A DNA stretch of 64,000 bases, from the NCBI RefSeq assembly GCF_907165205.1, contig NC_058197.1, positions 498,501 through 562,500 of the forward strand, given 5' to 3'. Position numbers and translations under genes: made by a program. Source of the DNA: Coccinella septempunctata (taxonomy: Eukaryota; Arthropoda; Insecta; Coleoptera; Coccinellidae). The notes under the pieces are model-generated. The model searched no databases. It saw only the letters and a list, made by a program, of their open reading frames with translations, and was not told where the DNA came from. Below are positions 39,721 through 53,233 of this stretch, one piece after another. The first letter of the stretch is position 1, and each line of letters starts with the position of its first letter.

Positions 39721-42469
39721 GTTTGACGGGACTGGAGCCGACAATTTCGATGTATAAAATGACGCGAAAAAGTAGGTGTTACGGTAGAAATTCATATATG
39801 TGTGAGTGTGTTGGGAAAGAAGATTCTTCTCAAATTTTGATCCATTAATAACATAACCTTGAGAGGCATGTATACATAAAATGATTGTAATAAAATATAA
39901 AAAATTAATTTTTAGCTTCCTTCTGAAATCTACAAGAGGGTTCCTGAAATTCGTGCAAGTACTCCAACTATCATAAAAATGAGACAAAAATCAACAAAAT
40001 TTATTAGAACACTGTTGAAAAAAATTGAGATCTAGAGAGCGAAATATGAATTGTTTTAATATTCCAGAGCTAGACTCATCACATCTAATTCAATGTGTTC
40101 AGTTTTATCATATCATCCTGTATGTCGAGTTGAAAATAATTGTTTCACTTTCCAAGAAGTCCATGCCAAGCCCAGAATTCCTCCTCTAATGTATTTTCCA
40201 AATTGAAATAAAAAATAGAAGCAAAATCTAATTAATTCCTATAAATATCGCGTCAATGAATAGGTATGAGATGTGAAATATTCCATAACAAGCTTTAAAA
40301 CGACCAGAATAATCGTAAAAGCTTTCCTCGATAGGTACAATCATTCATTGATGCGAAACACTGAAATGAAATAACACAAACAAAAATGAAAAAATTGATT
40401 ACTGACGTTCAAATTCCGTCAATATTATTTTGAAAGTTTTGCGAAATGAGAACCGTTTGTTTGTACACATCTGTCACGTTGAATTCTCCTATGAGATAAA
40501 GCCTTTCGATCTATTTCGCCATTGTTTCTTAATAGATCACAAAAATTCATCATTCAATTGAATGCATTCAATTGGTTTCTCATCGTCTGGATATCCTCCT
40601 CATAAACCTCCTTCAATTTCACCCACAAAGAATTGTATAGAAGGTTCAGATCTGGTAATCTATAAGGTCATGGTTCCCAGTTGGGCCTCCTGGACCAATT
40701 CATTTAATTGGATAGGTATTGTCCAGGCCATTCCTTACTTTGAAAATGTGTTTCTCCGATTTTTATGCCCTGTGGCATACCAGGAGAAATATTTTGTGGA
40801 AAGTTAATATTATACAAATGCAAAGGACTAAGGGAGATGATTCCTCGATGAAAATAAGCAGGGGTAGTTCCTATGAATTTTTTTCGAAATGGACCTCCCA
40901 TCCAAGGTACAGCCTTTGAAAGGCGATGACGAGTTTATAGTAGTTGATTTTTTACGGGTTCTAAAAAACACTGAGTCATAAAACTATACATAATATAAAG
41001 CACTAAGTATATATTATTACTCACACAATTTTTTAGATCTCATAATTTCATTATTAAGGGTTGAACATAACAACCCTCTATGATTTTCCTTCAAAAATTT
41101 TTTTCGTGGGATAGATATTAAAAAAAAATTCTCTTATGGATTCCTATTCGATTCGGGAGAAAAAATCGCCTGCAAAGTTTCGATACATTCGATACTTTCT
41201 CGGAAGAAATATAAACTTGCAATCAGTTCTGATTACTGTTCATTCCATTTCGTCGTAAAAGTGTTCCATAGAATGAATATTCTGAGATATTGTATGTCTA
41301 TGACGGGAGATAAAGATGTTCTATGAATCTTTCTGAAGGTTAAATTACTAATTTCCGGAAGAAAATTATATCCCTAATATTTTAATTTAACAAATTGAAA
41401 TTTCTTTCGATTAATGAGCATAATTGACAACAGTACTTTTCATTTTATTTCAGATACAATAACGCAAAACTATAATAAATGTTCAAAATGACTACCTCTC
41501 GCTAAAATATATGTATCAACTCTCTGTCTCGTAGAGCTTCGTATTCTTTCGAATATCCCGGTAGTATTTCTTATGGTTTCACACGATGATACTATTCGAT
41601 CTCTGGAGTATTAAACGCACGATCTTCAGTGAACTGAGCATCATCATCATCACTGCAGATTCTCATATACAAAGAAGGTCATACAATTTGAAAAATTCAA
41701 GGTTGAATATTATCTCCAAGTTCTAAACATTCTACATACTGCATGTGGAGAGAAAACTCTTGTATACTTCGCTTTGCAATTGAATACTGTTGAAAATTTA
41801 ATTTTCGACTGTCAAGGTTGAAATCTAATTGATTTTTGGTTTATACAGCGTGTCCACTTTTAAAACGGCCAAACTTCATGATGAGATAATACAAGTGATT
41901 TGGAACGAAAAATGTCATATAACACATAATCGAAATGTTATCGGTCATTCTTTAATATAACATTTTTTGATTTCACGAAATATTCCCAGTTTTTCTAATA
42001 GTATCAATCACACTACAGTTATCTCGTAGCCTAATCAAATTTGACCACATATCTGGAAACAGCAATAAATCTGCTACATGATGAGAATTCGTGTGTACGA
42101 AAAAATTTCTTATTGCGGGCCTGGTAAGGGGATGGGATGAATATCACGATTCTGAAATGAACAAAATTAAGCCTATTTTTCCAATGGTTTTATCAATGAA
42201 AAATTATTAATTATGGATATGTTTTCTTTTCAACAAAAAATACCCTATTTAGATTGCTTCCGAATGACATATAAGCTTTTATTCTTGCTGCTAGTCTTCT
42301 TCCATTATATTTACTTATTACATAATTGTTTCCAGTAGAGGACAAGCCTATAAACTCGAAGGTTATAGATTACATACATGCATACATAAACTGTGTGGAT
42401 AAACGAAAATGAAAGCGAAAAATACAAAACTGAAATATCATATACAAAAAAGAATAAAAAAGAAAAAAA
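39721..42469. other. TA-element 4 interior, no gene
   Basis: Contains a copy of the GCAAAGGACTAAGGGAGATG subrepeat (40808-41010) also found in elements 1-3, and a mariner-like end ACAGCGTGTCCACTTTTAAAA near 41846. The open frames here (up to 143 codons) show no recognisable protein. Confidence 0.45.
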
Positions 42470-42640
42470 AATTAGATATAACACCACAGTTCCTCACAGA
42501 GAGGACTTCTACCTGTCATAACTGTTTTTGAAACCGTTTACCGAGGTCGATCGCACTACGCATTCAGGGAGACGGTTCCAGTTGTGAAATATACGGTTAA
42601 GGAGAAAGTGTTAACATATGAATATAATGGCTAACAAGAT
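42470..42640 (-). pseudogene. LINE C-terminal relic
   Basis: Minus strand reads NTFSLNRIFHNWNRLPECVV, then RSTSVNGFKNSYDR and a stop: the closing segment of CR1/jockey-like ORF2 proteins (R.F..WN.LP..VV...SVN.FK). No tail repeat is seen beyond it. Confidence 0.6.
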
Positions 42641-42825
42641 AACAACGAAAAACTCGACACATTCCAAACCTTAATTTGATTGAATGATTGAATATTAAAA
42701 TTATTCACATGGAAATCATGAATTTATCTGCAAAATCAAATAACCCAAATGCATAAACTAAATTTTAATGATATAGATTTTATGAAAACATGTAAAGAAA
42801 ACAAATTACTACTAGTACTTATACT

Positions 42826-43065
42826 CGTAATAATTGCTCGAAATGTCCACCGCCTTGTTCAATACATTTTATACATCGTTTTTGTAGTGAATCTGCAACC
42901 CTGCGAAGTTTCTGACGCATTTCAGCATATAACACAATGTTATTCTTTCGATCAGGACCTCTCGAGTCTGAACGCTAATTTAATAAACTTTTTCTTTCAA
43001 GGTGTTCCAGACATAAAAGTCCAAAGGCGTAAGGTCGGAGCCTCTTTGTGGCCATCTTACATTGA
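42826..43065 (-). pseudogene. Mariner-type transposase, C-terminal relic
   Basis: Minus strand encodes EMRQKLRRVADSLQKRCIKC, then IEQGGGHFEQLL, typical of the C-terminus of mariner-like transposases, preceded (to about 43065) by a decayed SPDLTPLDFYVW block. Lies in inverted orientation to the relic at 43138-43418. Confidence 0.65.
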
Positions 43066-43137
43066 CCCTCAACTCATGTTGAAAATGAGAAACCATGGTC
43101 GCATGGGAGTTTTCTCTTTTCCATACATGGGTTGAGG

Positions 43138-43418
43138 GTCAACGTGTGGTTGGCAGTCATGAGAGGTGGACTTTTCGGACGAGTAACATTTCCCGATCCG
43201 ATTGATCCACAGCATCTTGACAGACATATTGGAGAAAATGTCTGGTTTCAAATGAATGGCTGCCCAGCTCATAATAGCCGGAATGTACGGGACTAAATAA
43301 ATCAATATTTTGGGGTGCAATGGATTGGAAGGTACAGTCCGGTAAGATGGCCAACAAGAAGCCCCGACCTTACGCTTTTGGATTCTTATGTCTGGAAAAC
43401 CTTGAAAGAAAAAGTTAT
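43138..43418 (+). pseudogene. Mariner-type transposase, catalytic-domain relic
   Basis: Reads VNVWLAVMRGGLFGRVTF, then NVWFQMNGCPAHNSRNV, a stop, then QYFGVQWIGRYSPVRWPTRS and PDLTLLDSYVWKTLKEKV. The second catalytic block normally reads FQQDGAPAH; here the Asp is Asn, so it is dead even without the stop. The third catalytic Asp (SPDL..LD) is present. Confidence 0.75.
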
Positions 43419-43835
43419 CACAATATTTTGAATAGAATCTGAGTGGTGTTATCGAATTCTTTTCGCAAGCAAACTAGATTATCACACGTCCGCAAAACTA
43501 TAAACGTCCGATGAAGTCAGGATCTTCGCCAAAAAAAAAATAATTTTAACTTTACCCTACCCTACCCTCTGCCGTCAATACTCAAACGTTCCTCGCAGAT
43601 TCCTTTTAAATCGTCTCAGTCGTCACTGAACTTATTTAATTTTAGTTTATCGCAACAGTTGCGAAATAATTTACTAGTTACGAAAAGTAAAAATCTCAAG
43701 GCATAGATGAGTTCCAGAAAATGTCAATTTAAATGTCAAAATTTGAAAAATCACTATGGTCTTTTCCAGAATTATTGACATCCCAGTAGGTTTTTAAAGT
43801 CCAGAGGCTCATAACAGCGTTTCTGGTGTTGGAAC

Positions 43836-43868
43836 CTGAAGATGGGATGCGATTAGTCATCCCGAAAC
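43836..43868 (+). ncRNA. Hammerhead-like motif, Penelope-type tail
   Basis: CTGAAGA (43836-43842) fits CUGANGA; stem GGGATG/CATCCC (43844-43849, 43858-43863) is followed by GAAAC (43864-43868) and then CGG and AATAAA. One extra T sits between the core and the stem. Probably a tail fragment of a Penelope-like element; no RT is adjacent. Confidence 0.5.
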
Positions 43869-44118
43869 CGGTAGTTCTTGTAGAATAAATTGGTGAGAGA
43901 CAGTTTTTAGGTGTTTTTATTTATTTTGGTATATTATATCATCTGTTCATTTCAGCTCAAGCTAATTCAAATATCTATATTAAACTTATATTAGGTATCA
44001 CATCACTCTGTAAATTAACTTGTACCTATAGGCGAAAACCAATCGTGTAACTGAAAGTCCTCTGAATTGATAATGATTTTTATGTGTATTTTTATAAATT
44101 ATACATTATACAATTTTT

Positions 44119-44490
44119 GTGCATAGGATCCTAAACGTGCCAGTGCTCCTGAAATTAGGTCGCCTCACTTCGCTTAATCGGGCTTGTATAAGTTTCCATA
44201 CGTGTGCTATTATAGTTCGTATACGAAAAGAATCCAATAACACCACTTCAATTCAATTCAAAATATCGTTATTGAATATTTCTCATGACGACTGTTCATC
44301 ATACCGGGATCGTATAAGTTTTCTTATAGTACATTTGAGGTGTATAAATCGAAAAGATGACAAAATAAATTCTCGAGCTCTTCAACTGCAGCGTTGCCAA
44401 ATTTTCGGACTAGATGCGTCGGTCAACTATGCGGATTATATACATCAAGTTCATGTCGCTCGAAGCGCCCTCGCACTGGCCAAACCCTGA
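44119..44490 (+). other. Open frame near end A of TA-element 4
   Basis: 123 codons reading outward and ending 200 bp from the (TA)n, the same placement as the small frame of family 1 (stop 203-204 bp from the run). Protein sequence is not similar; at DNA level both contain GTTGCCA followed by ATTTTCGGA at about 290-300 bp from the run. Coding status doubtful. Confidence 0.2.
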
Positions 44491-44519
44491 AGTTTTCTGT
44501 ATATAATAACGAGTATAAC

Positions 44520-44688
44520 CGACTTTTCAGACCCACCTGAAAATTCACCCCTAGCATCCCCTAACCCCCCTTATAACGATTCTATGGTCGAACGTTACCA
44601 GACCCGGAGCCGGGTCTGACAACGTCACTTTTGGACTGAAAAGTCGGTCGAGTATACCGTTTTGGGTCTGTATATGCGGTCGAACAAA

Positions 44689-44690
<2 letters not shown>
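44520..44690 (-). repeat. End A of TA-element 4: CAGACCC words and palindrome
   Basis: Reading inward from the (TA)n: CAGACCC at 21-27 (complement at 44664-44670), GACTTTTCAGTCC, then the palindrome arms CAGACCCGG / CCGGGTCTG (44599-44618) followed by AACGTTCG; a further CAGACCC at 44528-44534. The architecture mirrors family 1 with a different word. Confidence 0.65.

Positions 44691-44750
<60 letters not shown>
44691..44750. repeat. (TA)n run shared by TA-elements 4 and 3
   Basis: 60-bp perfect run; end A of element 4 on its left and end A of element 3 on its right. Confidence 0.97.
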
Positions 44751-44754
<4 letters not shown>

Positions 44755-44953
44755 TAAAGTGTTAATACCACCTCCAAAATAGTGACTCGTTTAACGCTCT
44801 CACCTCATATATATCGCTGTCACCTCCGAAATCGGAGGTGACAACGTTTTGCCTTGTTTTTTAGCTTGTTAGATTCAGGAGGCTTCAGGGACCAACATAT
44901 CAAAAAATCGTTTTGAGGTCACAACGCACCCCGTTTATGTACTGAACAATCTT

Positions 44954-45223
44954 TTAGTTCGAGTGTATATCACTGGCGCTAGTGTGCTGAGCTGTATATC
45001 GAAGAATTGCTGTGGGGGACTCTTTGCTCGTTAGCACCTCCGAAAATGGCAACGTTGTATTTTCAAAGCAGATGTAGACAGGCGGAATATAAGTATACGG
45101 AGGAATTAACTGTAGAGAGGCGCAGAGCGCTATCTCCTCCATAATTGCAATCCAGGCGGCATATCTCAACGATTTTTCATCGCATTCTTCTGTAGGGGAA
45201 AGAATCACGTGAAAGAAATCCAA
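44954..45223 (-). other. Conserved small open frame near end A, element 3 copy
   Basis: 89 codons (RYAAWIAIMEEIALCAS ... HTSASDIHSN), open in all three family 1 copies. CGTTGCCA (complement at 45047-45054) lies within it. No domain recognised. Confidence 0.25.
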
Positions 45224-45612
45224 TCTTGGCTCTCTCGAATGGGATTATGACTGTTTATATTTCATCGTGTGTATCTATGCATCCGTTGAACTTCTTTCAT
45301 CTCGAGCTAAATATTCAGATGTAAATGGTGTTGAATATTCAAGGACAATGAGCCATTCCGAAAATTTTCATTTCAGAATCAAGAGAAAAAATGCTACAAA
45401 TTTTACAATATCAAAGAAATGAACAACGTCGGCTAAACCGAATGTTGGACATTGTTGTGTTATTTCAAATGGAACGCTCTATATATTTTTCTTAAATCGG
45501 ATTGCTTTTTGAGGAATCCTTTGCTCAGAAATATCTGTTTCATTATCGATTATGTTTAATTATTGGATTTTCCCGAAAATTTGAATAGCTTGTACCATCT
45601 CTCTAGTTTAAA

Positions 45613-46944
45613 ATACTGGAACTAACAATCTGCACTCAACTAGTAGAATACCTTGTAAAAGAAAAGATCCTTTCACCCACACAACATGGTTATGTAAGAG
45701 GTAGATCAACTCAGACAGCAGTGTTTGAGTTCATTTCAGGAATCCTTAATGCCTTGGAGGATTCTAATATAACAGTGGGTCTAATGCTGGATCTATCAAA
45801 GGCATTCGATACTCTGTCCCACGACCTTATTCTCCATAAACTTTCTGCATATGGCATAAACGAGCTAGACTGGTTTCAATCATATTTAGCAAACCGCAGG
45901 CAGAGAGTGGTGATCTCTCAGAACGGAAAAACAACAGTTTCGGAAGAAGAACTCACAGAGCTTGGAGTCCTGCAGGGTAGCATATTGGGCCCTATCATTT
46001 TCATCATTTTTCTAAATGACCTAAGTACCATATTCGATGAAACCATGGTTAGGACAGTGAATTATGCAGATGACACAAACTTCACTGTATTGGCCAAGAC
46101 CTTCCCAGAAGTGTGTGAAATGATAAGCTCATCTCTAAATCGTGCTAGCCAGTGGTTTAAAGCAAACGGTTTGTGCATGAATTCTAAAAACAAGTGCCAT
46201 CTTATTCAGGACAGCTCATTCCGGTTCCCAAGCGCCTACCAGCATTTCACTGTCTAACTCCACATTAGAACTGACTAAATCTTGTCGCTTCCTAGGCCTC
46301 ACTATTGAGGCCTATTTCCAATCTTTGCAATCAACTGGGTACCATCTGCTACACCTTGGGAGTCCTCAATAAATATCTGGACATAACCTCACTAAGAACA
46401 ATATACCAGGCAGTGTTCGAATCGAAGTTTAGGTATGGCATCATGTTCTATTGTAGTTCATACAACCTACATAGAGTGCTGAAAATGCAGAAGAGAGCCT
46501 TCAGAATGATCTGGAGGATGAGGAGGACGGAATCATGCAGGGGAGTCTTCAGAAGAAATGGTCTTTTGACTGCTCCTGCTGTACACATCCAAGAATGCCT
46601 GATATTTACATTCAAGAACAAGCACTACTTCGAAGAGAAAACAGTAAGTAATTACAATACGAGGACAACTGCACTAAAATATCCAAGACACAGATTAAGC
46701 CTCACTGAAAAGGGACCTGAACATAGATGTATTCGTTATTACAATAAGATAGAGAGAAGAAGAAGGAGAATGGACTCTACAACAGTTCAAGAAATTCATC
46801 TTCAAACTCCTACTTGAAATCGAACCCTACAGTTTGGAAGACTTTATGGAACACAGACTATAAAGCAGAAAATGACCCTGTTTCAATGTCATGTGTACAC
46901 TTTATCTGAAATAAAGCACATTATTTATTTATTTATTTATTTAA
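45613..46944 (+). mobile_element. LINE insertion in TA-element 3
   Basis: Orthologous to 33134-34494; shares the junctions (AATACTGGAACTAAC ... (TTTA)n AAATTTTTTAG). Confidence 0.75.
45641..46817 (+). pseudogene. LINE reverse transcriptase, better-preserved copy
   Basis: Frame 45721-46257 shows motif A LDLSKAFDTLSHDLI, GVLQGSILGPIIFIIFLND (motif B) and NYADDTNF (catalytic). A frameshift near 46190 follows; the thumb and C-terminus continue in 46305-46817 (YRHRLSLTEK-like basic end after FRYGIMFYCSSYNL). No N-terminal endonuclease: 5'-truncated. The family is jockey/CR1-like by motif style, not resolved further. Confidence 0.75.
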
Positions 46945-47990
46945 ATTTTTTAGTGATGTATCATAAAGAAAATTACCAATTATATCGAAACAAATAAGAT
47001 TTCATGAAGAACTATCCAAAACAGATTTGCATTTTTCGATAGATCATACAGGATGTGAGGGAAAAAATAAACAAAATTGTCTTTCGAAGGCCTCGAGTCA
47101 ACATATTTTGGAATTGCAACCATATTTTTGTCGAGACATGATGAATCTACAAAATGAAGTTAATAATATAGATACATACTGGGATACATATGATTGATAT
47201 ACAGATGATTGATTGGTAAATTCCCAAAAGCTATGATGAACAGCTGACACTATGATGGACGCATGATGAAAGGAGAAAGACAAAAGTTGATTTAAGTATT
47301 TTCGCATGCAGTTTTATTATTCAAAATAAATGATTCTTATAATCAACAAATCAGGTGCAATTGAAGTTTTTGTTTTGGTCTTCGAAAATAACACATTTCG
47401 ATTAAACTTCTACTATCCAAAATAAATAGGTACATAAATAAAATGTATCTATATACAGGATATCTGTAAACAAATGCGAAGGACTAAGGAAGATGATTCC
47501 TCAATGAAAATAAGCGGGGGTAGTTCCTATAAATTTTTTTCCAAATCGACTGCCCTTCCAAGATACAGCCTTTGGAAGGCGATGACGAGAGTTTACAGTT
47601 CTTAATTTTTTGTTACAGGTTCTAAAAAACACTGAGTCATAAAACTATACATATTATATTATGGAGCACTGAGTAGATTGGTACCAGTTTCAACTTCGGC
47701 AAGCTCGTAGTTTAGGCGGTAACTTGCTTTCGATTTTTTTAATGTGTCTCTCCCTTAAATTCAAAAATTTCTGTTAAAATGAGTTATTATGCTATTGTCA
47801 TAGAAGTTTACGAAACTAGCAGGTCGGGGGATCCAAGATTTCGGGCTGATTCACCTTAAAAAAACATAATAAAATGAATTTCGTCATTTCGTGAATACCG
47901 AGGCTAAAAACCACTATTCTCCGCTATAAAAAATTAGTATTATTCCAATAATATACCGACTTAATTAATGCTACGTTGCTATTACTATAA
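46945..47990. other. TA-element 3 interior, non-coding
   Basis: Orthologous to 34495-35512. No gene. Confidence 0.5.
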
Positions 47991-48116
47991 GGCTCGGTTG
48001 TTCAGTTTAGGATTAGGCCAAGATTTAAGATGATCCTAGATTAACCTGAAAGAAATGAACTGAAATGTCAAAATCAATCTAGGATAAACTTTAATCCCGA
48101 ACTGAACAACTCGGCC
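47991..48116. mobile_element. 126-bp MITE, copy in TA-element 3
   Basis: Left end GGCTCGGTTGTTCAG, right end GAACTGAACAACTCGGCC; orthologue of 35513-35638. Confidence 0.65.
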
Positions 48117-48647
48117 TATTTATGTAGAGTTTCGGATTTTGCGAGAATCTACTACTTTTTCTTCAAAACAACAACTGCGCTGAAGGAAATGTGATTGACT
48201 GTTAGCGACACATAATATCAACTATCTAAATTCTGTAGTCTATACAAATTTTTTTGAACTCTCATTATACTATGTAGCAGTCTGATACTGAAATCCGTCA
48301 TTTGACATGAGTTGTCAGTTTATAGACTAACCAACATTTTCAAAAGCTATTGATCTATTTAAATCGTTCTATAATTGGTCCTAAATTGACAGTCGTATTG
48401 TGAACAACGATATGCAGCGGATTATCTAAATACGAAATAAATTCTGAAAAGTTTCGGATCATGAGGCTAATTGAATAAATATCTTGTTCGTATCATTTGT
48501 TGAACTTTATTATTCTAAATATTCTTCAATGAATGAAAATATAATATCAACACACATAATTTTTTGATTTATTCGTCATCAAATCATTAAATAAATCGTT
48601 TCTCGAAAAGTTTTGAGTCTTGAGGCAAATAGAATATTGAATTATTT

Positions 48648-49386
48648 AGATCATTATTTGCCGAACTTCAATGTTCTGAATGAATTAAAATCCAAACTTG
48701 ACAATATACGAGATAATTTTCGCAAGAGTTTCAATGAAATCTGAAAATTTTCATCATTCTGGAGCATTCTGGACATCAGCCATTCTCGAATCATCCGTGG
48801 AATAAATTCAATTTTATCCAATATAACACGCAAAACGAAATGTTACTCAAACTAGGCATCTTGAGCAATTCGTTCCTAAAAAGCTCGAATAAGGTAGAAA
48901 AGTTTGAACCCTTCGTATCAGCATTAACACGTGTTTTGCAGTAAACATATGCTGATTTCATTTCTCTAATGTTCAATGTAACCAGGGTCGGCGTTGGGTA
49001 ATTTCTCACAACAAAAAGAATTGAATGAATATTGAATTATATACATGATTATTTGCCGAACATCAAAGTTCTGAATGAATTAAAATCTAAACTCGACAAT
49101 ATACGAGAGAATTATCGAAAGTGTTTCAATGAAATCTGAAAATTTTCATCATTCTGGACATCAATAATTCTCGAATCATCCATAGAATAAATTCAATTTT
49201 ATCCAATATAACACGCAAAACGAAATGTTATTCGAACTCGGCATCTTGAGCAATTCGTTCCTAAAAAGCCCGAATCAGGTAGAAAATTTTGAACCCTTCA
49301 TATCAGCATTAACACGTGTTTTGCAGTAAACAGATGCCGATTTCATTTTCAACGGGCAATGTAACCAGGGTCGGCGTTGGGTAATA
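48648..49386. repeat. Tandem duplication of about 0.37 kb
   Basis: 48648-49002 and 49048-49386 repeat the same block (ATTATTTGCCGAAC ... CAGGGTCGGCGTTGGGTAAT). Element 2 has one copy (about 35746-36075). Non-coding. Confidence 0.7.
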
Positions 49387-49558
49387 ATGGGATTAACGAT
49401 TCTTACAACAAGAAGAATTTGAATTTTCATATGACGGTGAGGGCATTTGTTTCAAAATTTTCAGAGTACAAGAAGTATACAGGGTGTTTCACGAGTAAAC
49501 AGACAAATGAAAACCGCGAATAGAGGGCATTGCGCTGAGTTCAAAATCACCCCATATA

Positions 49559-50100
49559 CATGCTGTCCCAAAATTAGTGAATCAAACATCACACCACGAT
49601 AGAGTAAACCAATTATTATCGAATGACACCGACCTCAGTTCGAAGAAAATGTACCGTTTCCACAATAATCAGAATTTTATTAAAATACCTAAAGTTGCCG
49701 ATTTTCGAACTACTTTTTTTAATAACAGGGCCAGTTTGTGAAAATGGATATCGATTTTAAATTATATTGAACTAAGATTATTGTTTAATCTCCCCTTATT
49801 GAAATTATTTTAAGTAGTTAATCGATAACCATAACCTAAGTAAATGTAAATTAGAACAATTGTTTTTTCTACATAATTTTTAATACTCAGAATAAACAGG
49901 GGTGATAATATGGGAGAAAAACGCTATCCTTAAACACAAATTGGCCATGTTATTGAAAAAATAGTTCGAAAATCGGCAACTTTAGGTTAGGTTTCCTCAG
50001 AAACGGTACATTTCCGCTCAACTAATGTTGGTGTCATTCGATAGTATTTGATCTACTCTATCGTGGTGTGACGTTTGATTCAATAGTTTTGGGGCACCCT
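49559..50100. mobile_element. 542-bp MITE, uninterrupted copy
   Basis: Inverted ends with TGTCCCAAAATTAGTGAATC and its counterpart GATTCAATAGTTTTGGGGC; also keeps the empty site of the 15499-16847 solo LTR. A short (TA)n run (about 50101-50121) adjoins its right end. Confidence 0.7.
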
Positions 50101-50508
50101 ATATATATATATATATATATAGGTTTCTTCTGATTTTTTTGAAATTTCACGAATTTCCGTTTCGTTATAACTACTGAAATTCTCGATCAAGTCGACTGAA
50201 AATTTATATTTAGCCTTGAGTTGTTAACTTCATTGAAACAGAGCATTAAAATTCGAAAAAAATCAGGACCGGGCTCAGTGAGGCTTTACTTAACTTCAAA
50301 CTCATAAAAACACCGTGTATGTAGTTTTTTAATCATAATTTTAACTCTTTTGTTATCTGCATTATTATTGTCTCAAAATGAATTGATTTTTGGGTTACAC
50401 CTGTTGATCATGTTCTAGAAATAATTGTTTTGGTCAGATGAACTACGCTATCTTGAAACTAAAAATTAAAACTTGATCTTCGGAATGAATCTATTTTGGT
50501 ATGGACAA

Positions 50509-50600
50509 CTAGTTTTGTGAATGAAAACAAAGAAAGAAATCGCGGGGTGTCAGATCTGGAGATCTAACAGTCCAATGTTGGGGTCCTATCCTTCTAATGA
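50509..50600 (-). pseudogene. Mariner-family transposase relic
   Basis: Minus strand: FIRRIGPQHWTVRSPDLTPR and DFFLCF, the best of the three relic copies of this block. Confidence 0.65.
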
Positions 50601-51576
50601 AATGAACTGAAATACTGATAAATACTTTTGCTGGTGCATGAATATCATCAATGTTTAAATAACAAATTGTAATAAGGCCAGACCAATACATAGATTTCCA
50701 TAGATCCAATAATGACTATAACGGAATCAGTGAAGAATTCGAAATTGTATTCATCATACTTATTCGAAGTGCCAATCATTACCTTCACTACAAGACCAAA
50801 TGAGGTGAAAATCATTTCGGAAAATTACTTCAGCTCCACGATGTCCATGAAAAGCGATTCATTCGGAAGGTATCAAGTTATAATTATTATTTTCATGATA
50901 GCGTAGTTTTTTATTTCTATTTTTGTTCATTATCAATAATAAAGCTTATTATCACTGTAAATGACTTATCTGAATAACCAGATATGCTATAAATATCAAA
51001 AACAAATGCAAGACATATATTGAGAACGAAAAAATTCAGTTGAACATTTCCAATTCCATTTTTAGATTTCCACATTTGATTGGCGATCATATTCATCCCA
51101 ATAATTAATGTGAAGTAAAAGTCAATATGCAGCGCTGTTTTTTCCAGAGGCATTTCACTACCAAACAATTATTCATTGAAAATAATCCACTGATAAGGCA
51201 TACCAAAGTTTCATTGACTTTGAGAAAATCAATGCAGATACCTGAAAAATTCAAAATTATGACGAATAAAACTACAAACAAAGTGTTTTGCATGAGTTTA
51301 AATTTGAATATAGCCTCAATGAGTCCGGTCCTGTGTTCGTCAACTTTTAATGTTCTGTCTTATTGAAACTTACAAGTTTAACGGATAATGAATTTTTAGC
51401 CGAATCCAACTAAAATATTTGGAGTTATAGCCGAACGAAAATTCGGAAAATTTGAATAAACTCCTCTGTATATTGGAAACGGAATGTCTAAGACACACAT
51501 ATGAGGTGTTTTTGAATTCAGCTCAATGCCCTCTATTCACGGTTTTCGTTTCTCCGTTTACTTGTGAAACACCCTG

Positions 51577-53233
51577 TGTACTGAAAAATCGCAAAAGACT
51601 GATGAATCTTAATTGCTCGATGGAGCAATTAAGAAATGCCATTAAATCAAGGAGTTTCTTTTGATCCCCCATGATGAAATGAAATGCCATTAAATCAAGG
51701 AGTTTCTTTTGATCCCCCATGATGAAAAATGTCAATATCCAGTTATTATTATTATTTGGGGTGATTAATCGAAAATCCCCAATATCTCGAAAATCAAGGC
51801 ACTTTTACCAAACGTAAAATATATTTATCTGAACCGTCATAGAGTCCTCTACCCGCAGGATCCATATTATCCATTCATTACCCCACACCCTGTATAATTA
51901 TTATTATTATATCAATGTATTGAAAATAAACAGACATGAATACAAGCCAATTGTTTTGTTTGTATGTGAAGCTCCTATTGCTTCAAACTTCTTTTAATTA
52001 TTTTGACTACCATTCACGCAAGATGATTTTTGTTGAAGAATTCAACATTCTTGTAATTATCCGTTAATTTCTTCAAGAGATACCCATTCCCTACCACCTT
52101 TGAGTATTCAACTCAATGCTAACACTGCATCAAATGCATTTCATCTTCGAGTTGATTTTTTTGAATTCTACAACTGATGTAACGTCTTCAACCTTCAGCA
52201 AAAGAACAGTAACAACAGTAACTCTCCTCAAGCTACTGATCACTTGTATTTTCCATGTAAATAAATAGATTTGGTATGTCTTCAATCAGTTTGTATAAAC
52301 GTCAATTATGTTCGTTACATATTTTTGACTTAATATTTTCCGAAGTGATTTGACATTGTGATGAAATACGTAATTACTGAGAGTCTCACGTAGAACGGCC
52401 TACGTAGCACTGATTTAAAACTCAAAAATGTTTTGACAAGCGTCTTAACCCAACATTTTCGTACCATACAGAGTATCCAATTTCCATGGCCAATCCAGTG
52501 CTAAAATAGAAGTGAATGAAGTATAGAAGCTGAAAGTAAAACGTATATCTTTGTTGATGAAAACATTTCAATGGAGTTCCTAATGTAGTGAATATAATGC
52601 CCAAAAATTAGATTACTATTTCATACCCTAACAAATGCGGTAAAATTGTCTTTGGAATTAATCTTATATGTCACGAAAAATTTCATTGTCATGTATCATT
52701 CATTTTGAGACCTATATGGTATTAAACTCCCCTATCGGACGAAGTATCGTAGACATAAGCATATTTCTTCAAAACTGTTGATATTCATGAAGAAAAGATA
52801 ATAATTTCTGTCCAAATTCATTTACACCGAGATCACGAAACTAATCAATCAATTATATTAGCGTATGAAGTTTATCAATATTAGTATCGTTCTCGAACTA
52901 TTTACAGGTTTCAATATGTGTGAATGAATCGGAAAAGCAGCTGTATTCTATATATGAGTACAATTCAACCTGCCTTACTATCTGTCCTCCTAAAATCTGG
53001 CAACGTTGCGGGAGGTGAGAGCGCACTACTAATATGAAATATATGCGGAGGTAGTAAGGTCTGATTCGTTTGAAGAAAAATTTTTCGATAAAAATCTTTT
53101 CCCCTCTTTAGGTACCCCTGTTATTTACCTTCCCCTCTACATATATATACAAAAATTATTCCAATTATATAACTCCTTCACCCGGAGGTCAGGTCGCCCA
53201 ATGAACTTAACGGAGGTCACACCGAACTATGGG

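Larger units (their letters stand above)
49480..51576. mobile_element. Mariner-type element, 2.1 kb (copy in TA-element 3)
   Basis: Ends CAGGGTGTTTCACGAG and CTTGTGAAACACCCTG. Contains the complete nested MITE and a minus-strand transposase relic. Confidence 0.7.
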
